Of a stretch of 64,000 bases of DNA, positions 34,488-43,284 are shown in pieces; the stretch's first letter is position 1, and each line of letters begins with the position of its first letter. A program made the position numbers and the translations under genes. This stretch comes from Mangrovimicrobium sp048323675. Its GTDB lineage: Bacteria; Pseudomonadota; Gammaproteobacteria; Pseudomonadales; Halieaceae. Location: NCBI RefSeq assembly GCF_048323675.1, contig NZ_JBLWFK010000003.1:186001-250000 (forward strand), read 5' to 3'. The notes beneath the pieces were generated by a model, which was not told the DNA's origin, ran no database searches, and was given only the letters and a program-made list of their open reading frames with translations.

Positions 34488-34509
34488 CGAGGCGGCTCAG
34501 TCCGCCTCG
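34488..34509. terminator. Hairpin between convergent hydrolase and PlsB-like genes
   Basis: Perfect 8-bp stem CGAGGCGG / CCGCCTCG with a 6-base loop, overlapping the last codons of the minus-strand PlsB-like gene. No T-tract is visible, so the role is uncertain. Confidence 0.4.
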
Positions 34510-36839
34510 TCGAAAACCTTATCCGCCAGGCGCAGGCTTTCCAGCCGGGAGGCCTCCATGCGGCGGGACAGGTCGCGAAACTCGCGCAGCAGTTGTTTGC
34601 GCCCGTCGATCTGCGCCGCATCCGTCACCCCCGCCAGCCCCATGTGCTCGGCCAGCCGGAAGCCGTTCTCGAACAGGACCTTGGCTATCGAGGCCTCGCT
34701 GGTAATACGCCCCATCATCAGCGCGAAGCGCCCCTCTTTGAGGGCCTGCTCGACGCAGTCCTTCTGCGCCATCTCCTCGCCCGGTTGCAGGCCGACCAGC
34801 ACCAGCAGGATCACCGTGTAGGCCTCCACCAGCGGCAGGAAGACCGCGTGCCCGACCAGCGGCTGGCAGCGGTTGATCAAGCCCTGCAGCTGCACCCCGC
34901 CCTCCTCGAGCCGGCGCTCCCACTCGCTGTCGACCCGCCCCAGTTCGGCGCGCAGGTTGGCCAGGAAGGCGGGTTTCTCCGGGTAGAAGAACTCGAACTT
35001 GAACAGCTCCCGCAGGCGGATCGCCTCGGCCCAGAACACCTCGCCGGCGGGCAGCTTGAACTGCTCGCGGGCCTTCAGCAGGGCGAGGTCGATGATCGCC
35101 CGCTCGAGGAAGTGGTGGACGATGGTGTTGCGGTAGTAGCTCGCCGCGGCGTGTTTGGCCGGCTCGATGGAGAACACCGTCTGCGAGGCCTGGTCGTAGC
35201 GCAGGAACAGGCCGCTGCCCAGCAGGGTGCCCATCATGCGCTCGCGTTCGCCGGGGTCGTCGCTGGCCAGCGGGTCGGAGAGCCGGATGCCGCGCTCCCG
35301 TGCCCACTCGACGAAATAGGCGATGCTGCGTTGCAACTCCGTCGCGGTCATGCCCCGCGGCAGCGAGCCGAGCAGGATGAAGCAGATCAGCGCGCCGAGG
35401 GTGAAGGGCGTCACCCGGTTGGCCTGCACCGCCACCTCGAAGGCGATCTTGGCCAGCGCCAGGCGGTCCTCCGGGTCGGGGGCTTTCTCAACGATCACCG
35501 GCTGGCCGAAGTTGACGTAGATCTTGCCCCGCGGCTCCTTCAGCGAGCGCAGGTAGTGCATGAACCAGATCAGGCTCTCCGGCTTCTTCGACCTGCCCGC
35601 CTGCTCGGCGACGAAATCGTCGACATCGCGGATCAGGTCGAAGCTGGTGGCCACCGGCAGGAAGTGCAGGTCGCGGATGTCGTTGCTCGCGGCAGCGTCG
35701 ATCACGTACTTCATCAGCCCGTAGCGCGGCGGCATCAGCTTGCCCAGGCGCGAGCGAGTGCCCTCGAAGGCCCAGGTCATGGGAAAGCGCTTCTCCAGCA
35801 GGTAGCTGATGTAGAAACGCAGCACCAGCTTGTACAGGGCGTTGTCGCGGAAACTGCGGCGGATGAAGATGCCGCCAGCGCCGCGCATCATGGTACTGAG
35901 GCCCGGCATGGCCATGTTCACCCCGCCGAAGGTGTGGATCAGCGGCATGTCGTTGCGGTAGGCGATGTCGGTGGCGGCGAGCCCGTCGAGGTAGGACTTG
36001 TGGGTGAACAGCACCAGCGTCGGGTGGTTGCGCAGCATCTGGCGGAAGCGCTCGATCTCGCCCGGCGCCACGGAAATCGTCCGCGCGTAGCCCAGTGAGA
36101 GCATCTTGCGCTCCAGCCGGGCCTTGAGGTCGATGAAGAAGGGGTTGGGGCGGGCGACCATCTCGCCCATGTAGGCCTCGGCCTCCTGCGCCAGGGTAGC
36201 GAGGGGCTGCCCGCTCTCATCGGCCAGTTCGCGCAGGGCCTGCTGGAAGCGGGCGTCGGCGTTGAGGCTCTCGGTGACGTGGCGCGGCACCTTGTAGCGG
36301 CTGCCGAGGACACCGCGCTCGGCGATATCCAGCGCCAGCCCGGCCTGGCGCAGGATGAATCGGGCCAGGCCTTCAGCGGAGCCGGGGTCGCCGCCGCGCT
36401 CGAGATAGCGTTCGCGCAGGGCCTCCACGGTGGCCGGCGCGCCGGCAATGCACTGGGCGCGGGTCTTGTCGCGCCAGAGTATCCAGCGGGCGCGCAGTGT
36501 CCCCGGGGCGCGCGGATCACCGAAGAGCAGTTGCCGCAGGCCCAGGGGCTGGCCCTGCACGAAGCCGGGGATGCGCCAGCTGACCCGGGCGGGAACGACG
36601 GTGACCGCGCCCGCCGCCGCGAGCTCGCGCACCAGTGGCTCGGTGTCTTCGGCACTGCGTTCATCCGCCAGCGGCAGGCTGAGCGAGGCAATCCGGCGGG
36701 TGCCCCCGACCGCGGCCTGCGCCGCGCCCACCCAGTCCCTGAGCAACTGTTCCTCGATACGATTGCGCGCGTCGAGAATGATCAGCAGGTCACTGGTTCC
36801 GGGCAATACCTGGGGAGGAGTTTGTTCTTCGATCGACAT
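34497..36839 (-). CDS. plsB: Glycerol-3-phosphate O-acyltransferase (PlsB-like)
   Basis: Membrane-associated acyltransferase, about 780 residues, close to E. coli PlsB (807). Motif I is THKSYLDG (HxxxxD), then GGVNMAMPGLS and IFIRRSF (motif II), FEGTRSRLGKL (motif III) and DLHFLPVATSFD (motif IV). It makes lysophosphatidic acid from glycerol-3-phosphate and acyl-ACP or acyl-CoA at the inner membrane. Start MSIEEQ at 36839 chosen; MPTRVCRI at 36863 is an alternative. Divergent from the HAD-PlsC gene, which supplies the next acylation: a phospholipid pair unrelated to the catabolic genes around it. Confidence 0.9.
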   Translation of the reverse strand: MSIEEQTPPQVLPGTSDLLIILDARNRIEEQLLRDWVGAAQAAVGGTRRIASLSLPLADERSAEDTEPLVRELAAAGAVTVVPARVSWRIPGFVQGQPLGLRQLLFGDPRAPGTLRARWILWRDKTRAQCIAGAPATVEALRERYLERGGDPGSAEGLARFILRQAGLALDIAERGVLGSRYKVPRHVTESLNADARFQQALRELADESGQPLATLAQEAEAYMGEMVARPNPFFIDLKARLERKMLSLGYARTISVAPGEIERFRQMLRNHPTLVLFTHKSYLDGLAATDIAYRNDMPLIHTFGGVNMAMPGLSTMMRGAGGIFIRRSFRDNALYKLVLRFYISYLLEKRFPMTWAFEGTRSRLGKLMPPRYGLMKYVIDAAASNDIRDLHFLPVATSFDLIRDVDDFVAEQAGRSKKPESLIWFMHYLRSLKEPRGKIYVNFGQPVIVEKAPDPEDRLALAKIAFEVAVQANRVTPFTLGALICFILLGSLPRGMTATELQRSIAYFVEWARERGIRLSDPLASDDPGERERMMGTLLGSGLFLRYDQASQTVFSIEPAKHAAASYYRNTIVHHFLERAIIDLALLKAREQFKLPAGEVFWAEAIRLRELFKFEFFYPEKPAFLANLRAELGRVDSEWERRLEEGGVQLQGLINRCQPLVGHAVFLPLVEAYTVILLVLVGLQPGEEMAQKDCVEQALKEGRFALMMGRITSEASIAKVLFENGFRLAEHMGLAGVTDAAQIDGRKQLLREFRDLSRRMEASRLESLRLADKVFDEAD

Positions 36840-36886
36840 TATTCTGCAAACCCTCGTGGGCAACGCCTGTCAGCGTTCGGGTATTG

Positions 36887-36921
36887 CAGCGCTGCAGCGC
36901 TGTTATACTGCCAAGTGTAAC
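36887..36921. promoter_or_regulatory. Palindromic divergent promoter of the plsB/plsC pair
   Basis: Perfect 16-bp palindrome CAGCGCTGCAGCGCTG (36887-36902), followed by a -10-like TATACT (36904-36909) and the imperfect inverted repeat GTTATACT-GCCA-AGTGTAAC (36902-36921). The placement over the promoter of a phospholipid gene pair suggests lipid-responsive control; the regulator is unknown. Confidence 0.5.
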
Positions 36922-36989
36922 ACCGTAGCGGGCGCGAATGACCCGTCCCCCGCCGGATAATCCAGCGGTGACCGGTGCAGGGAACAGCC

Positions 36990-38429
36990 ATGAACAACAG
37001 CAAGACACGCGCTTACGCCGAGCTGACAGCAGGCGTTGAGCAACTCCCGGACGGCCCTCAGGTGGGCGCCATGTTCGACTTTGACGGCACCATCATCGCC
37101 GGCTATTCGGCGACACCGCTGCTGCGCATGCAGATGAAACGCGGCGAACTCACACGCGAGCAGTTGCTGCGGACGGTCGGCGCCATGGCCCGCTTCGGTC
37201 TCGGCAACAGCAGCTTCTCCACCCTGATGATGGCCAGTGTCCAGTACCTCGAGGGCATCGAGGAGAGCGACTACGAGGCGCTGGGGGAAACCCTGTTCGA
37301 AAAAGCACTGGCGAAGCTGATCTACCCCGAGGCGCGGGCGCTGATCGAGGCGCACCAGCGCAAGGGCCACACCGTGGCGATCATCTCCTCGGCACTGCCC
37401 TACCAGGTCCTGCCGGCGGCGCGCAGCCTCGGCATCGAACATGTGCACTGCAGCCGGCTGCGGGTCGTCGACGGCGTGTTCACCGGGGAAGTTGAACCGC
37501 CGGTGTGCTTCGGCGAGGGCAAGCTGGCAGCCGCGCGGAAACTGGCGAGAAAGCACGGCGTCCACCTGCGCCAGTCCTGCTTCTACTCGGACAGCGACGA
37601 CGATCTCATCCTGCTGGAAAAGGTCGGTCACCCGCGGCCGGTCAATCCCAACCGCGGCCTGGGCAGGATCGCCAGGGAACGGGACTGGCCGGTACAGCGT
37701 TTCACCAGCCGCGGCCGGCCCCGCGCCTCGGAGTGGATGCGCTCCCTGCTGGCCACCGGGGCGATCTTCTCCTCCGCCGCCTCGGCCCTGCCGATCTGGG
37801 CCCTGACCGGTTCCAAGCGGCAGGGGCAGAACTTCTCCAGTTCACTCTTCGCCGATGTCGCCAGCGCGCTGATCGGGCTGCGGCTCAACGTCAGGGGCGA
37901 GGAAAACCTGTGGCAGCAGCGCCCGGCGGTGTTTGTCTTCAACCACCAGAGCAAGGCGGACCTGATCATCATCGCCCGGCTGCTGCGGCGCAACTTCACC
38001 GGTGTGGCGCGCAAGCACGCGGGCGGCCTGCCGCTGTTCGAGAAAGCCATGGACCTGAGCGGCGTCCTGCTGATCGACCTGGAACAGCCGCGGGAAACCG
38101 TCGCCGCCCTGCGCGAGCTCGGCGAGCGGATCGTCAACGAGGGAATTTCCGTCGCCATTGCACCCGAGGGTACCCGCAGTACCTCCAAGCAGCCGGGTGA
38201 ATTCAGGAAGGGCGCCTTCCAGGTGGCGATGGCGGCGGGGGTGCCGATCGTACCGATCGTCATCCACAACGCCATGGACGTCTCGCCCAAGGGAGATTTC
38301 ATCTACCACCCGGCGACGGTCGAGGTGGATGTCCTGCCACCGGTCGCTACCAGCGGCTGGACGCGCGCCTCCATGGCGCAGGAGATTGCCGCCATCCGCG
38401 GCAGCTTCGAGAAAACCCTGGGCTTGTGA
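36990..38429 (+). CDS. HAD-IB phosphatase fused to 1-acylglycerol-3-phosphate acyltransferase (PlsC)
   Basis: A 479-residue two-domain protein. Residues 30-34 (DFDGT) open an HAD-IB phosphatase domain, with IISSAL and YSDSDDDLILL its later motifs. From about 260 a PlsC domain carries HQSKAD at 319-324 (HxxxxD) and EGTRS at 393-397. The PlsC part makes phosphatidic acid; the HAD part probably removes phosphate, perhaps from a lysolipid (inference). The ATG at 36990 with GCAGGGA upstream is preferred over the GTG at 36975. Confidence 0.92.
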   Translation: MNNSKTRAYAELTAGVEQLPDGPQVGAMFDFDGTIIAGYSATPLLRMQMKRGELTREQLLRTVGAMARFGLGNSSFSTLMMASVQYLEGIEESDYEALGETLFEKALAKLIYPEARALIEAHQRKGHTVAIISSALPYQVLPAARSLGIEHVHCSRLRVVDGVFTGEVEPPVCFGEGKLAAARKLARKHGVHLRQSCFYSDSDDDLILLEKVGHPRPVNPNRGLGRIARERDWPVQRFTSRGRPRASEWMRSLLATGAIFSSAASALPIWALTGSKRQGQNFSSSLFADVASALIGLRLNVRGEENLWQQRPAVFVFNHQSKADLIIIARLLRRNFTGVARKHAGGLPLFEKAMDLSGVLLIDLEQPRETVAALRELGERIVNEGISVAIAPEGTRSTSKQPGEFRKGAFQVAMAAGVPIVPIVIHNAMDVSPKGDFIYHPATVEVDVLPPVATSGWTRASMAQEIAAIRGSFEKTLGL

Positions 38430-38434
38430 GCGCA

Positions 38435-38454
38435 GGGGCGGCAGGCACCGCCCC
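38435..38454. terminator. Hairpin after HAD-PlsC, between convergent genes
   Basis: 7-bp stem GGGGCGG (38435-38441) / CCGCCCC (38448-38454), 6-base loop, 6 bases past the stop codon. No T-tract. Confidence 0.4.
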
Positions 38455-38465
38455 CGCCAGTTCGA

Positions 38466-39383
38466 TCAGTCCAGCTTGCTGATGACTTCCTCGCCGAACT
38501 GCCGGGCGAGGTCGCACCACTCGGCGCGGGTCGCCGCCTCGATGCTGGCGCCGGAGGCATCCACCCCGAGTTCGCGCAGGCTCTGGTAGCCGTCCAGTGC
38601 TTCCTGGGCGCTGAAGCCCTGCTTGATGACGAAGGTGCTGGAGCAGATCACCTGGGGCGGCGTCGCCCGGCCGACTTTCTCGCAGTGCTCCTTCATGTAC
38701 TCGATGGAACCGACGATGTCGTCGTCACCGGAAATCGCCGCGGTGCGCGCGGTATCGGTGACCATCTTGGGCACGATGAAGGGGTGCCAGGCATCGCCCA
38801 GCTCCACCGTGCGGCGCAGGGCGCGCTTGGAGTTGCCGCCGATCAGCAGCGGCGGGTGCGGCTTCTGCGCCGGCGTCGGCAGCACCCGGTTGCCCACGGC
38901 GGTGTAGCCGATGCCCTCGTAGGCGAAGTCCTCGCCGGTCCAGGCCAGTTTCATCGCCTTGATGTGGTCGTCCATGATGTCGTTGCGGTTGTCGAAATCC
39001 ACCCCCAGGGCCTTGAACTCCGGCTTCAGGTAACCGGCGCCCATGCCGAGAATCACCCGGCCGTTGGAGAAGTGGTCCAGCGAGGAGACCGCGCGGGCGG
39101 TGATGAATGGGTTGCGGTAGGGCAGGACGATGATATTGGTCTGTACCCGCAGTGTCGTGGTCACCGCCGCCACCATGGAGAGCATGACGAAGGGGTCCTG
39201 GGCGTAGTGGCCGCCGCCGTCGAGCCAGCGGTAGGAGGGCACCGGGTGGTCGGTCACTGTGCCGGAGTAGAAACCGGCCTCCTCGACCGCTTTGGCGCAC
39301 TCGTGCACCGCAGCCATGGTGGTGTACTCCTCGGGCTGCTGGATGTGGTCGAAGGGAAAGGTGACACTGAGATTAAAAGCCAT
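38466..39383 (-). CDS. Luciferase-like monooxygenase (LLM class, F420- or FMN-dependent)
   Basis: A 305-residue TIM-barrel oxidoreductase: GFYSGTVTDHPVP, TTTLRVQTNIIVLPYRNPFITARAVSSLDHFSNGRVILGMGAGYLKPEF and PHPPLLIGGNSKRALRRTVELGDAW are signature segments. This subfamily is usually annotated F420-dependent, but proteobacterial members may use FMN; cofactor unresolved. AAGGAC precedes the ATG. Forms a run with the SDR and CoA ligase upstream on the same strand. Confidence 0.9.
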   Translation of the reverse strand: MAFNLSVTFPFDHIQQPEEYTTMAAVHECAKAVEEAGFYSGTVTDHPVPSYRWLDGGGHYAQDPFVMLSMVAAVTTTLRVQTNIIVLPYRNPFITARAVSSLDHFSNGRVILGMGAGYLKPEFKALGVDFDNRNDIMDDHIKAMKLAWTGEDFAYEGIGYTAVGNRVLPTPAQKPHPPLLIGGNSKRALRRTVELGDAWHPFIVPKMVTDTARTAAISGDDDIVGSIEYMKEHCEKVGRATPPQVICSSTFVIKQGFSAQEALDGYQSLRELGVDASGASIEAATRAEWCDLARQFGEEVISKLD

Positions 39384-39434
39384 TTTGTTGTCCTTATACT
39401 GGGTTGCGGGATCGGGTGTACAAAATTCAGCCGC

Positions 39435-40283
39435 CTAATATAGCGTCCAGCGCCCCTCCTGCGCACTGCGGGTCCAGCCACTGGAGGCGTAGGTACCACC
39501 ATCCACCGACAGGGTCGTGCCGGTCACGTAGGCGGCCATGTCCGAGGCGAGGAACACCGCCGCCCCGGCGCAGTCGTCGAAATTGCCTGCGCGGCCGAGG
39601 GGAATGTAGCGCCGCTGGTTGGCCCTGGCCTGCTCCCCGCCGAGGTCCGGCATGAACCTGGCCATCAGTTCCGTGGGCACGAAATCCGGCGCGATCGCAT
39701 TGACCCGGATGCCGTACTCGGAGAGCTCCAGCGCGGTGGTGCGGGTGAAGTTGACCATGCCCGCCTTGCAGGCGGCGTAGACCGAGTAACCCGGCGCCGC
39801 GCGCAGGGCCTCGATGCTGGCCACGTTGATGATCGAACCGGGCAGGCCCGCCGCCACCATCGCCGCGGCCGCGGCCTGGGTCATGGCGAACAGGCTGTTG
39901 AGGTTGAGGTCCACCTGCTTGTCCATCTGCGCGTCGGTCATTTGCAGCAGCGGCAGCTGGCGGGTACCGCCGACGTTGTTGACCAGGATCTGCGGCGTGC
40001 CCAGTTCGCTGATCACCTGCTGTACCGCCGCCCGGTCGCCCTCGCGGTCGCGTACATCGAGATTTATCGTCAGAACCCTTCGGCCTTTTTCCGCAATCAG
40101 GGCAGCGACGGTTTTCGCCGCCTCCTCGTCGCGGTCGATTATCGCCACGTCGGCACCGAACTCGGCGAGGCCGATGGCGATACCGCGGCCGATGCCGGCG
40201 CCGCCGCCGGTGACGATGGCGACTTTGCCGGTGAGGAGAATGGCGTCGCGGGTGAGCCTGGTTGCAGTGATTTCCGCAGTCAT
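39435..40283 (-). CDS. Short-chain dehydrogenase/reductase
   Basis: SDR of 282 residues with a ~15-residue N-terminal extension before TGGGAGIG. NNVG, INVASIEA (Ser), YAACK (YxxxK) and TLSVDGGTYASSGW are clear. AAGGAGAA precedes the ATG. Probable 3-hydroxyacyl-CoA or alcohol dehydrogenase step in the neighbouring CoA-ester pathway (inference from context). Confidence 0.92.
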   Translation of the reverse strand: MTAEITATRLTRDAILLTGKVAIVTGGGAGIGRGIAIGLAEFGADVAIIDRDEEAAKTVAALIAEKGRRVLTINLDVRDREGDRAAVQQVISELGTPQILVNNVGGTRQLPLLQMTDAQMDKQVDLNLNSLFAMTQAAAAAMVAAGLPGSIINVASIEALRAAPGYSVYAACKAGMVNFTRTTALELSEYGIRVNAIAPDFVPTELMARFMPDLGGEQARANQRRYIPLGRAGNFDDCAGAAVFLASDMAAYVTGTTLSVDGGTYASSGWTRSAQEGRWTLY

Positions 40284-40433
40284 TGTTATGTTCTCCTTGG
40301 CCGTCTGGTTACACGTAAATGACCGGGAATTCTAGCAGCCACCTGTAAACGGGAACCAGTGCAAAGACAGTTGGCATCCGGCCACGCCCGATCGACCGGG
40401 CTGTCGTGAGCGCCCCGGGCCGCCCGCCTGCAG

Positions 40434-42140
40434 TCAGCTGATACCCAGGCGCGCGCAGGCCAGCGCCTTGACGTCGGTCGCCTTGACCTTCTCGTTGCCG
40501 GTCATCGGGAATTCTTCCTCGGAGAACACCAGCACTTCCCGCGGCACCTTGAAGCTGGCCAGTTGCTGCTTGAGGTAGCCGATCAGCTCCGCGCCCTTGA
40601 TGGTCGCGCCGTCCACCGGCACCACGCAGGACACCACCATCTCGCTGAGGGTGTCGTGGGGCACACCGACAGTCTGGGTGCGGCGGATACCGGGGTAGAG
40701 GGAGATCGCCTTGTCCACTTCCTGGGGCGAGACGTTGGCGCCGCCAGTCTTGATGATGTCGTTGAGGCGCCCCTGCCAGAACAGCACGCCGCGCTCGTCG
40801 AGGAAGGCGCCGTCGCCGGTGCAGAAGAAGCCCTCGTCGTCGAAGGTTTCCTCCGGCGATTTGCCGATGTAGCGGCTCATCAGGGTCGGGCCCTTGATGC
40901 ACAGCTCGCCGCTCTCGCCCCGCGGCATGACCTGGCGGGTGTGCGGGTCGACGATCTTGAGGATATTGCCCGGCAGCGCCAGGCCGTAGCTGCCCGGCTG
41001 CTGCTCGAAGTTGTCGTCGTCGATCGGGTTGGTGGAGAGGATGGTCATGGTCTCCGTGGTGCCGAAGGACATCGGCTCGCGCCAGTCGCAGCTGACCGTC
41101 GGGTGCTGCTTCATCAGGTCGCCATTGAAGATGTACTTCAGGCTGCTGAAATCCGCGCCGTCCCAGTCGGGCGACTCCTGGAAGCGCGCCCACTGGTGGG
41201 GGCGGCCGTTGACCAGGGTGGCTTTCTCCTGCTGGATCAGCTCGATGGCCGGCTCGGCGTCGAACAGCGGCTGCAGGATGATCGCGCCGCCGGTGGAGAA
41301 GGCGGTGCCGACGATGATGGAAATATTGCCGGACCAGAAGAAGCCGTTGCTGGTCCAGCTGCGCACCGGCTGCTTCATCAGGCAGATGCGCGGCCAGCGC
41401 CACCACTGGATGGTGAAGGCGCGCTGGGAGTGCAGGATGCCCTTGGGCAGGCTGGTGCTGCCAGAGGAGAAAAACAGGCCGCCGTTGTCGGTGGGCTGCA
41501 CGCTGGTGGCACGCGCTTCCACCACCGCGTCGTCGATCCCCACACCCGCGGCGATGAACTCCGCATAGGATTCACAGGCGCCAGCGAGAGGCGCCGGTCC
41601 GTTGAGCGAGGTAACTCCCGGCAACTGCACCAGACGCTGCAGGAAAGGGAATTTAACCGATGAAAATGTCCCCGGTACACTGGCGGCTACCGCGGGCTCC
41701 AGCTCCGCCAGCATCGCGGCGAAGTCCTTTTTCAGCACCCGGTCCTCGTACAACAGTACCGAGACGTCGGATGCTTTCAACAAATGGTCCAGCTCCACCG
41801 GGGTGGAGAAGGTGCTGAGGGCGACGGCGACGCCGCCCGCCAGCGCGGTGCCGAACAGGCCGGTGAGGAATTCGGCGCGGTTGGTCATCAGGATGCCCAC
41901 CCGCGCGTCCTTGCCCACTCCGGCGGCGACCAGCGCTTTGGCCACCGCCATGGACTGCTCCCAGAACTCCCGGTAGGTCCAGCGCAGCACGCCGTCGGGG
42001 CCGTGCATCACCAGCGCTTCGCTGTCCGCGTAGCGCGCAGTGACTTCCCGCAGGTAACCGGGGATGGTGTGGGCTCCCTGCCCCGGTTCGTCTGCCAGCG
42101 GGATGCCGTGGACGATGGAGAGTTGTTCCGCTGCAGTCAT
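40434..42140 (-). CDS. AMP-dependent acyl-CoA synthetase
   Basis: ANL-superfamily ligase of 568 residues: P-loop FFSSGSTSLPKGILHS (Ser-Thr where most have Thr-Thr), MSFGTTETMTI, FFCTGDGAFLDERGVLFWQGRLNDIIKTGGANVSPQEVD, and FPMTGNEKVKATDVK at the catalytic Lys. It activates a carboxylic acid whose identity is not readable; the AcuI-like reductase and acyl-CoA dehydrogenase pair upstream are likely partners. Spacing to AcuI is 55 bases. Confidence 0.92.
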   Translation of the reverse strand: MTAAEQLSIVHGIPLADEPGQGAHTIPGYLREVTARYADSEALVMHGPDGVLRWTYREFWEQSMAVAKALVAAGVGKDARVGILMTNRAEFLTGLFGTALAGGVAVALSTFSTPVELDHLLKASDVSVLLYEDRVLKKDFAAMLAELEPAVAASVPGTFSSVKFPFLQRLVQLPGVTSLNGPAPLAGACESYAEFIAAGVGIDDAVVEARATSVQPTDNGGLFFSSGSTSLPKGILHSQRAFTIQWWRWPRICLMKQPVRSWTSNGFFWSGNISIIVGTAFSTGGAIILQPLFDAEPAIELIQQEKATLVNGRPHQWARFQESPDWDGADFSSLKYIFNGDLMKQHPTVSCDWREPMSFGTTETMTILSTNPIDDDNFEQQPGSYGLALPGNILKIVDPHTRQVMPRGESGELCIKGPTLMSRYIGKSPEETFDDEGFFCTGDGAFLDERGVLFWQGRLNDIIKTGGANVSPQEVDKAISLYPGIRRTQTVGVPHDTLSEMVVSCVVPVDGATIKGAELIGYLKQQLASFKVPREVLVFSEEEFPMTGNEKVKATDVKALACARLGIS

Positions 42141-42195
42141 CTGGGCTGATGTTCCTTCAATCTTGCCTGTTCGCCCTGCCGCTCAGTCGAGCGAC

Positions 42196-43179
42196 TTAAC
42201 GGTTGACGTCGACCACGATACGGCCGCGCACCTTGCCTTCCAGCAGGCCCTTGGCCGCGTCGATCGCTTCAGCGAGGCTGATCTCCTGGGCGATCACGTC
42301 CAGGGCCGCGGTATCGAGGTCTTCCGCCAGACGCTTCCAGGCCGCCAGGCGCGGGGCGCGGGGCGCCATCACGCTGTCGACACCCAGCAGGGCGACGCCG
42401 CGCAGGATGAAGGGCATGACGGTGGTATTGAAGTCCGGGCCCTGGGCCAGGCCGCAGGCTGCTACCGCGCCGCGGTACTTGGTCTGGGCGCAGGCGTTGG
42501 CCAGGGTGAAGCTGCCGACGGAATCGACGACACCGGCCCAGCGCTCTTTCTGCAGGGGGCGGCCCTTTTCGGACAGCTCGGCGCGGTCGATGATGGTGTC
42601 GGCGCCCAGGCCTTTCAGGTAATCCGCTTCGGACGCTTTACCAGTGGAGGCCGCAACTGTGAAACCAGCTGCTTTCAGCAGAGAAACCGCGAAGCTGCCC
42701 ACGCCGCCGCTGGCGCCGGTGACCAGGATTTCGCCCTGGTCCGGAGTGATACCGTAGTTGACCAGGGTGTCCACGCACAGTGCAGCGGTATAACCGGCAG
42801 TGCCAATGGCCATGGACTGCTTGGCAGTGAAGGCGGAGGGCAGCGCCACCAGCCAGTCGCCGTTCAGGCGGGCTTTCTGCGCCAGGCCGCCCCAGTGGCC
42901 TTCGCCCACGCCCCAGCCGTTCAGCACGACCTTGTCACCTACGGCCCAGTCGGGGTGGCTGGTTTCAGTGACGGTGCCGGCGAGGTCGATGCCGGGCACC
43001 ATGGGGAAGCTGCGCACGACAGGTGAGCTGCCGGTGATGGCGAGGCCGTCCTTGTAATTGAGCGTGGAGTAGTCCACAGCGATGGTCACGTCGCCTTCGG
43101 GCAGTTGCGCCTCGTCGATCTGCGCCACTTCGACCGTCTGGCCGTTATCGTCCTTGTTGATCAGAATTCCGGAAAACAT
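42196..43179 (-). CDS. acuI: NADPH-dependent acrylyl-CoA reductase-like MDR protein (AcuI/YhdH family)
   Basis: Zinc-free medium-chain dehydrogenase/reductase of about 327 residues: YSTLNYKDGLAITG, FPMVPGIDLAGTV, VGEGHWGGLAQKAR, VTGASGGVGSFAVSLL (Rossmann motif) and the C-terminal GKVRGRIVVDVNR, all typical of AcuI/YhdH. AcuI reduces acrylyl-CoA to propionyl-CoA and detoxifies acrylate. Here it could handle a reactive enoyl-CoA from the pathway, or acrylate from DMSP. ATG at 43179 preferred; GTG at 43185 possible. Confidence 0.88.
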   Translation of the reverse strand: MFSGILINKDDNGQTVEVAQIDEAQLPEGDVTIAVDYSTLNYKDGLAITGSSPVVRSFPMVPGIDLAGTVTETSHPDWAVGDKVVLNGWGVGEGHWGGLAQKARLNGDWLVALPSAFTAKQSMAIGTAGYTAALCVDTLVNYGITPDQGEILVTGASGGVGSFAVSLLKAAGFTVAASTGKASEADYLKGLGADTIIDRAELSEKGRPLQKERWAGVVDSVGSFTLANACAQTKYRGAVAACGLAQGPDFNTTVMPFILRGVALLGVDSVMAPRAPRLAAWKRLAEDLDTAALDVIAQEISLAEAIDAAKGLLEGKVRGRIVVDVNR

Positions 43180-43284
43180 AGTCACCTACCGTTTCACACG
43201 TTGAAAAATGGGAGTGGCCCGGCTTCGAAACCGGACCACCGTCAGCTGATTAGCGCCGCGTAGTATACACCAGTGTTGAGCAGC

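Noticed and set aside
34404..36098. A 564-residue open frame on the plus strand
   Set aside because: Antisense to the PlsB-like gene, whose HxxxxD and EGTRSR motifs settle the coding strand.
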